Shown here: positions 6,127 through 13,286 of the stretch, in pieces
How positions within the stretch are numbered: position 1 is the first letter of the stretch
How the letters are laid out: each line of letters begins with the position of its first letter
Assembly (NCBI GenBank): GCA_900763355.1
Contig: CAAFJY010000178.1
Span: 1-13,286 of the forward strand
From: Clostridia bacterium
GTDB taxonomy: Bacteria; Bacillota; Clostridia; Oscillospirales; Butyricicoccaceae
Direction: 5' to 3'
DNA: 13,286 bases
The notes under the pieces: generated by a model
Told to the model about the DNA's origin: nothing
Databases searched by the model: none
The model's input: the letters and a program-made list of their open reading frames with translations, nothing else
Made by a program: the position numbers and the translations under genes

Positions 6127-8403
6127 TTATCGTCCCCCATTTTGGGGAAAAGATGCGCCGGGGAGAGAAAGATCGGCGGCCAAAACGGTCATATCGTCCT
6201 CCCCGCCCCGGCTGCGCGCATCGTGGAGGAGGAGATCGGCCAGGTCCTGCAGGGGAAGCTCGGCGGCCTTTTCCGCCAGCGCGGGGGTGCGGCGCTCGTC
6301 CCACACCCCGTCGGTGAGGAGGATCAAACGGTCCCCGGCCTTGAGCCGCAGGTGCTGGAGGGGGACAGGGCTCTCCAGCGGCTCCAGCCCCGCGGGGAGA
6401 GTGCGGCAGTCCAGACGGATGCACTTCCCCTCCCGCAGCACCAGCCCCGGGGCCGCACCGTATTTGAGGAAGCCCGCCTGGCCGGTGAACAGATCGATCT
6501 CGCAGAGATCCAGCGTGACGAAGCCCCACTGGGGGAACCGGGCCGCCAGAACCGGGAGGACGGCTCCCGTGCTCTCGCACAGGGAGCACCCGGCGGCGAC
6601 AAAGCTCTCCACCAGCTCCAGCGCCCGGCGGGACAGAGCGCCCGCCGCGTCCCCCGTCCCCATTCCGTCGGAGAGGAGGAGGATGAACCGCCCGTCCCCG
6701 GTGTGGAAGGCCCGGAAGCTGTCCCCCGAGACGGGCCCTTCCCCCTTGCTCCGGGCGGCGCAGGCCCAGGCCAGGGCCAGCCCCTCCTTCTGGCGGATGC
6801 GCAGGAGGGTCCCCCGGGCAGAGGGAACGCTGGCAGGGGGCATGAGCTCCCGGCCCAGGGCATTTTCCAGAGAGCGGGTGAGCGCCGTGGGGTCATAGTC
6901 CCCCGCTCCGGCAGGAACATCCAGATCGATCTGAAGCCGCCCTCCGGTAACACACACCGCCGTTTTTGCCCCGGGAAGATAGGCCCGCACCACCCGCCGC
7001 AGGCGGGATTCCAGGATGGGGTCGTATTCCGTCCCCCGCCCGGCCCGGAGGGCGCAGTCGTCCAGCAGAGAGCCCAGGCTCTCGTACTGCCGCCGCATGA
7101 GGGCCCGGGCCTGGTCGGTCTGGCTCTGGCGGGCCCGGCGGCGGAGGGATTCCCGCCAGGCATCGTTGATGGCTCCGCAGAAGCGCTCGCTCTGGGGACA
7201 GCGGGAGAGGAACCAGCCGGGGAGATCGCTTTTCGACACCGAATGGGTCTCCCGCAGGGGGGCGGACAGATGGGTGAGCAGATCCCGCAGGGCGGGGTAG
7301 TCCCGCTGCCAGCAGAGCTCCTTGTTTTTGCAGCCCCGGCAGGCCCGCTCCCCGGCCGTCCGCCACACGGCGGAGAGATCGGAGGGGTCGGCGGGGGCCG
7401 CCCCGGCCCAGAGGGCGTCCATGGCCGTCCCCAGCCGGGACACCGCCAGGGAGAGATGGGCCAGGGGCTGGGCGCTCTCCCCCGGGGTGCGGATGGCCCG
7501 GCGGAGGCTCAGGGGAGAAAAGGCGTTGTCCAGCCCCAGGGCTGCCCGCTGGGGCAGCGATACCAGCACCAGGGCGGCAAGCAGGCTCTCCAGACAGGCG
7601 GGCAGCGCCGCGGCGTTTCCCATCTGCCAGAGAGAGACCGCCCCCGCCCCGGCGCAGAAGCTCAGCGCCGCGGGGAGCCGCTCCCGCCGCCCCAGCATCC
7701 CGGCCAGCAGAGCGGAAAGGCACCAGCTCAGGGCGAAAAAGGGCCCGCCCCCCTCTGCCAGGTCCACGCTGGCCCCCAGGGCCGCTCCCACGGCGGCTCC
7801 CGCACCGCTGCCGCCAAAGGTCCCCGCCGTCAGCGCCAAAAAGGCCCCCGCGCTCCGCGCCGGGGCAAAGGTCAGCACCCGCAGGGGCAGCAGGGACAGC
7901 ATCAGCCCCAGGGCTGCCGCCATCCGCCCCCAGAAGCGCAGGGGGGAGCTCTTCTCCCGGCTCTCCCGCAGGACCAGAGCCAGGCCCATGCACAAAAGCA
8001 GCTCGCACCCCAGCAGCGCCAGCTCCCGCACCGAGCGGGTCATCACCCCCTTGGTGCAGCCCAATGCCACGGCGGCGCACAGGGGGAAGAACCAACGCCG
8101 CCGGCCCAGCCGGGTCCCCTCCAGCACCATCCGGCAGGAGAGGATGACGGCGACCGCGGCGGCATAGATGAGCCCATCCCGTCCGCCCCCGGCGATATAG
8201 CCGGCAAAGGCCCCCGCGGCGGCAGGGAGGGGATGGCCCGCAGCGGCCAGATAGGCGGTGCCGAAGGGCATGAGCCCCCGGGCGGTCCGCGCCCCGGAAA
8301 AGAGCAGGCCCAACAGGGCGCTCAGCGCCGGGGCCAGCCAGCGGCGGGGACGGAGACGGAGCCCCCGGGGCTCCTTTTTTGCGGCGGGACGTGTGAGATT
8401 CAT
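6127..8403 (-). CDS. spoIIE: Stage II sporulation protein E, membrane PP2C-type serine phosphatase
   Basis: A 758-residue protein, close to the roughly 800 of Bacillus SpoIIE. In that family it sits at the polar septum and dephosphorylates SpoIIAA, which leads to sigma-F activation in the forespore. A basic N terminus (11-21) precedes about ten hydrophobic segments between 22 and 285. A linker region (about 290-540) has a Cys cluster CRGCKNKELC (355-364) and helical stretches. The C-terminal PP2C domain (about 545-745) shows metal-site motifs GDSF (560-563), LLLSDGMGTG (575-584), LKYGAAPG (646-653), LLTDGVWD (695-702) and GEDDMTV (734-740). ATG 8403 is preferred to an in-frame ATG at 8577: AAAGGGGG (complement of 8411-8418) lies seven bases upstream, and the extra N-terminal residues would cover the promoter region. 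A small membrane protein gene follows 32 bp downstream. Confidence 0.93.
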   Translation of the reverse strand: MNLTRPAAKKEPRGLRLRPRRWLAPALSALLGLLFSGARTARGLMPFGTAYLAAAGHPLPAAAGAFAGYIAGGGRDGLIYAAAVAVILSCRMVLEGTRLGRRRWFFPLCAAVALGCTKGVMTRSVRELALLGCELLLCMGLALVLRESREKSSPLRFWGRMAAALGLMLSLLPLRVLTFAPARSAGAFLALTAGTFGGSGAGAAVGAALGASVDLAEGGGPFFALSWCLSALLAGMLGRRERLPAALSFCAGAGAVSLWQMGNAAALPACLESLLAALVLVSLPQRAALGLDNAFSPLSLRRAIRTPGESAQPLAHLSLAVSRLGTAMDALWAGAAPADPSDLSAVWRTAGERACRGCKNKELCWQRDYPALRDLLTHLSAPLRETHSVSKSDLPGWFLSRCPQSERFCGAINDAWRESLRRRARQSQTDQARALMRRQYESLGSLLDDCALRAGRGTEYDPILESRLRRVVRAYLPGAKTAVCVTGGRLQIDLDVPAGAGDYDPTALTRSLENALGRELMPPASVPSARGTLLRIRQKEGLALAWACAARSKGEGPVSGDSFRAFHTGDGRFILLLSDGMGTGDAAGALSRRALELVESFVAAGCSLCESTGAVLPVLAARFPQWGFVTLDLCEIDLFTGQAGFLKYGAAPGLVLREGKCIRLDCRTLPAGLEPLESPVPLQHLRLKAGDRLILLTDGVWDERRTPALAEKAAELPLQDLADLLLHDARSRGGEDDMTVLAADLSLPGASFPQNGGR

Positions 8404-8436
8404 GGGAAAGCCCCCTTTTTTCGGTGGTTTTCCTCT

Positions 8437-8442
8437 ATCATA
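8437..8442 (-). promoter_or_regulatory. Candidate -10 element of the spoIIE promoter
   Basis: TATGAT on the minus strand (complement of 8437-8442) lies 34 bases before the spoIIE start codon. No convincing -35 hexamer stands 16-18 bp upstream. In Bacillus, spoIIE has a poorly spaced sigma-A promoter that needs Spo0A, so a weak -35 would fit, but no clean Spo0A box was found here. Support is moderate. Confidence 0.4.
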
Positions 8443-8468
8443 GCGGGGGCAGGGAGGAAAAAGCCCGT

Positions 8469-8489
8469 GGGAAATGGCGGGGGAAATGG
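8469..8489 (+). repeat. Two direct copies of GGGAAATGG between the divergent spoIIE and transporter promoters
   Basis: GGGAAATGG lies at 8469-8477 and 8481-8489, 12 bp apart start to start. It sits between the spoIIE -10 (8437-8442) and the transporter -35 (8511-8516), so a protein bound here could affect either. The stretch is purine-rich, so chance repetition is possible. Confidence 0.35.
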
Positions 8490-8508
8490 GAGGAAGCGGG
8501 ATTTTGCG

Positions 8509-8539
8509 TCTTGTCAAGAAAGAACGCACATAGTATAAT
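8509..8539 (+). promoter_or_regulatory. Sigma-A type promoter for the transporter gene
   Basis: -35 TTGTCA (8511-8516) and a perfect -10 TATAAT (8534-8539) are separated by 17 bp. The -35 lies inside the perfect palindrome TCTTG-T-CAAGA (8509-8519), which could be a repressor site. Transcription would start near 8546. Confidence 0.82.
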
Positions 8540-8552
8540 AATTTGAATGCCT

Positions 8553-8567
8553 GCGCCCTGCGGGCGC
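8553..8567 (+). promoter_or_regulatory. Short hairpin near the 5' end of the transporter mRNA
   Basis: GCGCCC (8553-8558) pairs with GGGCGC (8562-8567) around TGC, a few bases after the expected transcription start. No T-run follows (TTCGTTCC), so it is not a convincing terminator. It could protect the 5' end of the message or tune expression. Confidence 0.35.
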
Positions 8568-8603
8568 TTCGTTCCACAGACCCCGGACAAAGGAGTTGTT
8601 TTT

Positions 8604-9923
8604 ATGAAGCTGGACACCCGGCGGACGGTCCGCATCGGACTGGCCTTTTTATCCATCCTGGCCTTCTGGCAGTTTTATGACCAGGTGATCCCGCACATTT
8701 TGGAAAATGTGTTCGGGCTCTCCACCTTTACCACCAACGCCATCATGTCGGTGGACAACATTTTGGCTCTTTTTATGCTGCCCCTTTTCGGGTCCCTCTC
8801 TGACCGGACCCACACGAAGCTGGGGCGGCGCACCCCCTATATCCTCTTCGGCACCCTGGCAGCGGCGGCGCTGATGTGCGCCCTGGCCTGGACGGAGAAG
8901 AGCCGCAATTTCCCCCTGTTCCTCACCTTCCTCCTCCTGCTTCTGGTGGTGATGAGCACCTACCGCTCCCCGGCGGTGGCCTATATGCCCGATGTGACCC
9001 CCAAGCCCCTGCGCAGCCGCGCCAACGCCATCATCAACCTGGTGGGCTATGTGGGGGGCATCTTCTCCACGGTCATGATGATGCTCCTCCTCCAGAGCGA
9101 AAAGGCCCCCGACGGCAGCAGCTATTATCCCCCGGACCAGTCCTTCACCCCCATCTTCCTGGTGGTGGCGGGGGTGATGGTGCTGTCCGTTCTGATCCTG
9201 GTGCTCACCACCCACGAAAACAAGCTGGTGGAGCAGACGCGGGAGGAGGTGGCCGCCTGGGAACATTCCGGCGCGGATGCAGTCCAAACCAAAAGCGGAA
9301 AGCTCCCCGCTCCCCAGAAAAAGTCCCTCATTCTCATTCTTCTGTCTGTTTTTCTCTGGTACACGGCCTATAACGCCGTCACCACAGCCTTTTCCCGCTA
9401 TTGCGTGGCGGTGTGGGGCGTGGATCTTTCCGTCAGCTCCGGCTTCCTCATGGCGGCCACGGTGGCGGCCATCGCGGCTTTTTTGCCTCTGGGGGCCCTA
9501 TCCGGCAGGGTGGGACGGAAAAAGACCGTCCAGCTGGGCATCCTTCTCATGACGGGGTGCTATGCCGCGGCCATTTTTCTGACCCACCGGACGCCGCTGA
9601 TGTATCTCCTCTTTGCCCTGGTGGGCATCGGCTGGGCGGCCATCAATGTCAATTCCTTCCCCATGGTGGTGGAGATGAGCTCCCAGGGGGATACGGGGAA
9701 ATACACCGGATACTACTACGCCTTTTCCATGGCGGCGCAGATCTTCACCCCCCTGCTCTCCGGCCTGCTCATTGACAAGGCGGGGCTGGGATACCGGGTG
9801 CTCTTCCCCTATGCCGTGGTCTTTTCCCTCCTGTCCCTCTGCACCATCTCCCAGGTGAAGCATGGGGACAGCAAGCCCCTCCCCAAAAAGGACAAGCTGG
9901 AGGCCTTTGACGTGGGAGATTGA
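8604..9923 (+). CDS. Major facilitator superfamily transporter, GPH/SLC45-like sugar:cation symporter type
   Basis: A 439-residue inner-membrane protein with about twelve hydrophobic segments in two halves, split by a hydrophilic loop at about 203-240. The loop after TM2 carries GSLSDRTHTKLGRRTPYI (63-80), the motif-A form typical of glycoside-pentoside-hexuronide/SLC45 transporters. YRSPAVAYMPDVTP (120-133) followed by RSRANAIINLVGYVGG (137-152) also fits that group. The second half has a weaker copy, GALSGRVGRKKTVQ (297-310). These transporters mostly move sugars or glycosides with H+ or Na+; the substrate here cannot be read. ATG 8604 has AAAGGAG (8589-8595) eight bases upstream, and a longer in-frame start at 8547 lacks one. 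It has its own promoter. No terminator separates it from the ligase genes 69 bp downstream, so they may share a transcript. Confidence 0.85.
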   Translation: MKLDTRRTVRIGLAFLSILAFWQFYDQVIPHILENVFGLSTFTTNAIMSVDNILALFMLPLFGSLSDRTHTKLGRRTPYILFGTLAAAALMCALAWTEKSRNFPLFLTFLLLLLVVMSTYRSPAVAYMPDVTPKPLRSRANAIINLVGYVGGIFSTVMMMLLLQSEKAPDGSSYYPPDQSFTPIFLVVAGVMVLSVLILVLTTHENKLVEQTREEVAAWEHSGADAVQTKSGKLPAPQKKSLILILLSVFLWYTAYNAVTTAFSRYCVAVWGVDLSVSSGFLMAATVAAIAAFLPLGALSGRVGRKKTVQLGILLMTGCYAAAIFLTHRTPLMYLLFALVGIGWAAINVNSFPMVVEMSSQGDTGKYTGYYYAFSMAAQIFTPLLSGLLIDKAGLGYRVLFPYAVVFSLLSLCTISQVKHGDSKPLPKKDKLEAFDVGD

Positions 9924-9992
9924 GATTTCCCGTTTTTTGTCCGATTTCGCTGTTACGAACCCGTTTTCCCCGAAAGGAGCGCTGATTCTTCC

Positions 9993-11651
9993 ATGATTTT
10001 CACCGCAAACGACCGCCCTCAGCCGGGCATTTCTCCCTTGCTGAAAAAGGCCGGGCTGGGATTGATCCTGTTTCTCTGTGTTTTCATCCCTTTTCGCTCG
10101 CCTTTGGCAAACCTGACCTTTTCCGGGGTCAAGGCTTTGCCCGATGTGCTCATCCTGGCCCTCGCCGCCTGGTATTGCGTCAGCGTGCGCTTCCGCCTGC
10201 GGTTTTTACCCCAGGATCTGGCATTTCTGGCCTTTGAGCTGTGGGCCCTTTTGAGCACGGCGGTGTTCAACGGTCTTTCCCCCATGCTGTGGGTCTATGA
10301 GGCCCGGAGCATCGGGGTGTATTATGTCCTCTATTTCGTCATCCGCAGCTTTGGCTATGGGAAAAAGGAGCTGGGCCTCACCGCCCGGGTGCTCCAGGGG
10401 ACATCCCTCCCCCTCCTGGCCCTGGCGTTGGTGGAGAAGGTGTCCTCCAAGACCCTCCTGTTCAGCAAAACCGTTTTGTCCTCCATCAATTCCAGCGACA
10501 ACTTTGGCCGGGTGTACAGCATGTTCTATAACCCCAACACCTATGGCCTGTTTCTGACCCTGGTGATCGTCCTCTCCCTCTGGCTGGGGCTGCGGAAGGT
10601 GATCAAAACGCCGGTGTGGATGTATGCCTGCCTGGCGTTGTCCCTCTATCTCACCATGTCCCGCTCCTCCATGATGATCCTGGGTCTGGCCCTGGCGGTG
10701 CTTCTCGTCACCGCCGCGCGGGAAAAGGCCGTCCGCTGGAAAAAGCTCGGGCTGAATGTGGTGATCATCGCCGCCGCCGTCTTTGCCGCCGTCCAGGCCG
10801 CCGGCTGGGGCGCGGGGAAATATTACGACGCGAGAGCCAAATATCTCCTCATGGACCGCATCCGGGAGGGGTCCTCCCAGGCGGCCTATATCACCCCCGT
10901 CACCTATACCACCCCCCAGGGGGAGGACAAGACGGGCTATGTTTTCTATGACATCACCTATTTGGACAAGGAGTGCACCCAGCCCCTCAACGAATACGGG
11001 ACCGTGGTCCACACCAAGTCCGCCGACTATATCCTCACATCCGAGGGCGGGATGAAGGTGGAGGAGTTCAACGCGCTTCCGGAGGACCGCCAGGCCGCGC
11101 TTCTCCGGCAGGACAGCGCCTACCGCGACGTGGACCGGGACAACAAGGTCCTGGAGGACGTGCGCAATTCTCTGGACATGAGCGCCTCCACCCGCTTCAA
11201 CGAGATGAAGGAGGATAAAATGCTCACCGCCGACTACAACGGCCGTCTCTTCGCCGTGAAAAAGGCGGCGGAGATCGTCGCCGACCATCCCCTCACCGGG
11301 GCGGGGATCGGGACCTTTGGCTCGGCGGCCAGCCTGACCTGGACGCCCCCCACCCTGGAGCAATACGAGCTCCGGGAGAGCTTCTACGCCGACAACCAAT
11401 ATGCCTGCGTCCTGGCGGAGACCGGGGCGGTGGGGATGGTGCTCTTCCTCCTGTTCCTGTTCGGGACGCTGTGGCATTACCGCAAGAGCCTGCTCCAGGT
11501 GCTGGTGTGCTGCATCATCGGCTGGTTCGGTCTGTTTTATAACATTTTGGAGGTCCAGATCGGGGCTTTCCTCCTGTGGAGCATCCTGTCCTTCTGGCCC
11601 GGGCGGGCTTCCGCGGACGAGGAAGCGTCTCGGGACGGAGCGCAGGCATGA
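9993..11651 (+). CDS. O-antigen ligase/polymerase-like membrane protein (Wzy/WaaL superfamily), first paralogue
   Basis: A 552-residue membrane protein with about nine hydrophobic segments between 20 and 271, a large hydrophilic loop (about 275-425), then two or three more segments (475-533). This is the Wzy/WaaL topology. Family-like features are DNFGRVYSMFYNPNTYGLFL (169-188), TMSRSS (221-226) and DHPLTGAGIGTFG (431-443), whose His432 corresponds to the loop His needed in WaaL ligases. Such proteins join or polymerise lipid-linked glycans outside the membrane; in Gram-positives the products are wall polysaccharides, teichuronic acids or exopolysaccharide. The loop has a segment ending FYDITYLDKEC (318-328) that recurs in the next gene, plus a charged helical stretch (about 353-412) that is shorter there. 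AAGGAG lies 13 bases before the ATG, rather far, and no nearer in-frame start exists. It overlaps the next gene by 4 bp. Confidence 0.82.
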   Translation: MIFTANDRPQPGISPLLKKAGLGLILFLCVFIPFRSPLANLTFSGVKALPDVLILALAAWYCVSVRFRLRFLPQDLAFLAFELWALLSTAVFNGLSPMLWVYEARSIGVYYVLYFVIRSFGYGKKELGLTARVLQGTSLPLLALALVEKVSSKTLLFSKTVLSSINSSDNFGRVYSMFYNPNTYGLFLTLVIVLSLWLGLRKVIKTPVWMYACLALSLYLTMSRSSMMILGLALAVLLVTAAREKAVRWKKLGLNVVIIAAAVFAAVQAAGWGAGKYYDARAKYLLMDRIREGSSQAAYITPVTYTTPQGEDKTGYVFYDITYLDKECTQPLNEYGTVVHTKSADYILTSEGGMKVEEFNALPEDRQAALLRQDSAYRDVDRDNKVLEDVRNSLDMSASTRFNEMKEDKMLTADYNGRLFAVKKAAEIVADHPLTGAGIGTFGSAASLTWTPPTLEQYELRESFYADNQYACVLAETGAVGMVLFLLFLFGTLWHYRKSLLQVLVCCIIGWFGLFYNILEVQIGAFLLWSILSFWPGRASADEEASRDGAQA

Positions 11652-13216
11652 GCGCCCCGGACAGCGGCGCCCGGGCGCGCCGGTGGGGGCTGGGACTGAT
11701 CTATGCCCTGTGCTGGATCCTCCCCTTCCGCCTCCCCCTGGCGGCGGCGCTGGGGAGCTGGTTCAAGTTCGCCCCCGACGGGCTCATCGGCATCTATGCC
11801 GTTTATTGCGCGCTCTGGTGTCTCCGCACCCGGACCAGACTCCGCTGGCGGAAGGCCGACGGGGCCTTTGCCCTCTTTCTCCTTTTCGGGCTGGTGTCCA
11901 CGCTTTTTGTCAATCACATCCCCCTCATCCGCTATCTCCACCAGGTGCGGAGCTTTGGGATGTATTATCTCCTGGCCTTTGCCCTGCGGCAGGCGGGGGT
12001 TGGGCGGGAGAGCCTTCCCGGGGTGCTGCGGCAGCTCCAATGGGTCTCGTGGCCGGTGGCGGCGCTGGGGATCGTGGAGCGGCTGTTCAGCAAGACGGTG
12101 CTCTTCAGCCAGAGCGCGGCCCGGGCCATCTATTCCTTTGACAACCTGGGCCGGGTCTATTCCGCTTTCCAGAATCCCAACACCTATGCCATGTTCCTCA
12201 CCATCCTCCTGCTGCTGAGCCTGCTTTTACAGCTGCGGGGAGAGAAAAAGACTCCGCTCCCGCTTTATATCCAGCTGGCCGTGATGATGGTCCTCACCAT
12301 GTCCCGGGCCTCCCTTCTTTTGCTGGCGGGACTGCTGCCGGTGCTGGCTGTTCTTCTGGGCAAGCCCCTGTGGAAGCGCTGGAAGGCCCTGCTGCCCCGG
12401 TGTGCCCTCATCGCCCTCTGTGCCGCCGCCGTATCCCTCCTTTTGCCGAGAGGGGCGGAGGCCATCTATTTCGCCGGGGTGCAGAAGGTCCTGGAAGGCG
12501 GCGATCCCCGCCCGGAGATGCCCCTGACGGTGACCCCCGTCACCTTTACCGGGGCCGACGGGAGCGATTATCAGGGCTATTATTTCTGTGACATCACCTA
12601 TGTGGACGAGCGCTGCGCCATCCCCCTGCGGGAGGCGGGAGCCGTCATCCATCTGGAAAGCGGGGATGTTACTCTCCCCGTTGCCGACAACGAGCGGAGG
12701 GAAGCCTGGATCTATTCCAACGCCGTGCTGAAATCCTTCCACGTCAGCTCCCGGACGCGGCTGTCGGCCCTCACCCAGGCCCGGACCTATCAGGTCCAGG
12801 TCAACGGCCGGGTGTCCTCGGTACTGACGGCTTTGCGCATCGCCAAAGATCACCCGGTGTTCGGGACAGGCTTTGGGACCTATGGCTCGGCTTCCAGCTC
12901 GGCCTGGACGCCCCCCACCTGCGCGGATTACGGCGTGGCCCAGGGGTTCTATGCCGACTGCCAGTATTCCAGCACCCTGGCAGAGACGGGCTTTGTGGGG
13001 CTGGGGCTTCTGCTCCTCTTCCTCTTCACCGTGGTGTGGGAAAGCCGGAAATGTCTCCCGGCGGTCGTGCTCTGCCTCATTTTGGGGTGGTACGGGGTGT
13101 TTTTCAACATGCTGGAGGTCCACATCGGGGCCTTCCTCCTGTGGACGCTCCTGCAGCTGGGGCAGGACACGGACATTTCCCTGCAGAGCCTGAAGCATTC
13201 CCTGGATGTCTGCTGA
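11648..13216 (+). CDS. O-antigen ligase/polymerase-like membrane protein, second paralogue
   Basis: A 522-residue paralogue of the gene before it, with the same order of segments. Hydrophobic helices lie at about 13-266, a hydrophilic loop at about 267-440 and final helices at 447-500. Matching motifs are DNLGRVYSAFQNPNTYAMFL (165-184), TMSRAS (217-222), FCDITYVDERC (313-323), DHPVFGTGFGTYGSA (401-415), WTPPT (420-424), FYADCQY (434-440) and LEVHIGAFLLW (489-499). His402 is the counterpart of the ligase loop His. The loop is about 25 residues shorter than in the first paralogue. ATG 11648 overlaps the upstream TGA (ATGA), with GGACGGAG seven bases before it, so translation is probably coupled. 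A longer in-frame start at 11576 would lie deep in the upstream gene and is not favoured. Divergence is clear in most of the protein, so the duplication is old. Confidence 0.82.
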   Translation: MSAPDSGARARRWGLGLIYALCWILPFRLPLAAALGSWFKFAPDGLIGIYAVYCALWCLRTRTRLRWRKADGAFALFLLFGLVSTLFVNHIPLIRYLHQVRSFGMYYLLAFALRQAGVGRESLPGVLRQLQWVSWPVAALGIVERLFSKTVLFSQSAARAIYSFDNLGRVYSAFQNPNTYAMFLTILLLLSLLLQLRGEKKTPLPLYIQLAVMMVLTMSRASLLLLAGLLPVLAVLLGKPLWKRWKALLPRCALIALCAAAVSLLLPRGAEAIYFAGVQKVLEGGDPRPEMPLTVTPVTFTGADGSDYQGYYFCDITYVDERCAIPLREAGAVIHLESGDVTLPVADNERREAWIYSNAVLKSFHVSSRTRLSALTQARTYQVQVNGRVSSVLTALRIAKDHPVFGTGFGTYGSASSSAWTPPTCADYGVAQGFYADCQYSSTLAETGFVGLGLLLLFLFTVVWESRKCLPAVVLCLILGWYGVFFNMLEVHIGAFLLWTLLQLGQDTDISLQSLKHSLDVC

Positions 13217-13217
13217 G

Positions 13218-13246
13218 CCCGGGGTTTCCGGGTGAATTCTTAAGAA
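13218..13246 (+). other. Short hairpin and palindrome after the second ligase gene
   Basis: CCCGG (13218-13222) pairs with CCGGG (13228-13232) just after the stop at 13216. The perfect palindrome TTCTTAAGAA (13237-13246) follows. There is no T-run, so this is at best a weak terminator. The palindrome could be part of a control region for a gene beyond the window. Nothing else is recognised up to 13286. Confidence 0.3.
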
Positions 13247-13286
13247 AAAATTTCAGGTGTTCCCACCCCCGGCTGTAACCGCCGTG

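Noticed and set aside
7231..7238. Second Spo0A-box-like TTTCGACA (complement TGTCGAAA)
   Set aside because: It is inside spoIIE coding sequence, far from any promoter. A chance hit at about the frequency expected for a seven-base motif, it is kept only as a caution for the site at 2750-2757.
8509..8519. TCTTGTCAAGA as a possible Spo0A box for spoIIE
   Set aside because: TTGTCAAG differs from the TTGNCGAA core at two positions and lies about 70 bp from the spoIIE -10. It is better described as a palindrome over the transporter -35.
6142..8538. 798-codon plus-strand open frame opposite spoIIE
   Set aside because: Low-complexity Gly/Gln/Pro/Arg composition and fully antisense to spoIIE, whose catalytic motifs are clear. 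It is a compositional shadow.
10206..11477. 423-codon minus-strand frame opposite the first ligase gene
   Set aside because: Antisense to a clear membrane protein, with His/Gly/Gln-rich low-complexity translation and no ribosome binding evidence.
13218..13250. Intrinsic terminator at the end of the ligase genes
   Set aside because: The stem is only five base pairs and no T-run follows, so a terminator cannot be claimed; transcription may continue past the window.

Overview
The window looks like chromosome from a GC-rich, endospore-lineage member of the Clostridia, probably an Oscillospiraceae/Flavonifractor-type gut anaerobe. That placement is inferred from a spoIIE gene, AGGAGG-type ribosome binding sites, an S-layer-homology (SLH) surface protein, a short clostridial-type SerA and strong GC third-position bias. 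It has not been checked by a database search. No tRNA, rRNA, CRISPR array, insertion sequence or phage gene was seen.

Layout, left to right. (1) 3-188 is the C-terminal end of an unidentified protein, followed by a small helix-turn-helix DNA-binding protein (311-571) with its own candidate promoter, palindrome and terminator. (2) 640-2037 holds a D-3-phosphoglycerate dehydrogenase-like gene with an ACT domain (821-1990), preceded by a promoter and a leader that can fold into two GC-rich hairpins ending just before the ribosome binding site. (3) A P-loop uridine-kinase-like gene (2051-2623, minus strand) converges on it across a 16-bp bidirectional terminator. (4) 2624-2814 is a divergent control region with a good minus-strand promoter, a plus-strand TATAAT, a Spo0A-box-like site and a tandem 10-bp repeat. 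It drives a 963-residue secreted phosphodiester-glycosidase (NAGPA-type) protein with three C-terminal SLH domains (2815-5706). (5) A second bidirectional terminator separates this from a minus-strand pair: spoIIE (6127-8403) and, 32 bp downstream, a small single-pass membrane protein (5807-6094). (6) 8404-8603 is another divergent region. From it runs a plus-strand group: a GPH/SLC45-type major facilitator transporter (8604-9923), then two paralogous O-antigen-ligase/polymerase-like membrane proteins (9993-11651 and 11648-13216) that overlap by the ATGA of their stop and start codons.

How the genes may work together. SerA and the small kinase are metabolic housekeeping genes with no visible partner. 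SpoIIE is the membrane PP2C phosphatase of sporulation; the small membrane protein downstream is probably co-transcribed with it. The SLH protein and the two ligase-like proteins all point to the cell envelope: SLH domains bind a secondary cell wall polysaccharide, and Wzy/WaaL-type proteins polymerise or transfer such glycans. No glycosyltransferase or flippase is present, so their glycan cannot be named. The least explained element is the tandem ligase pair, whose members share a distinctive extracytoplasmic loop signature.
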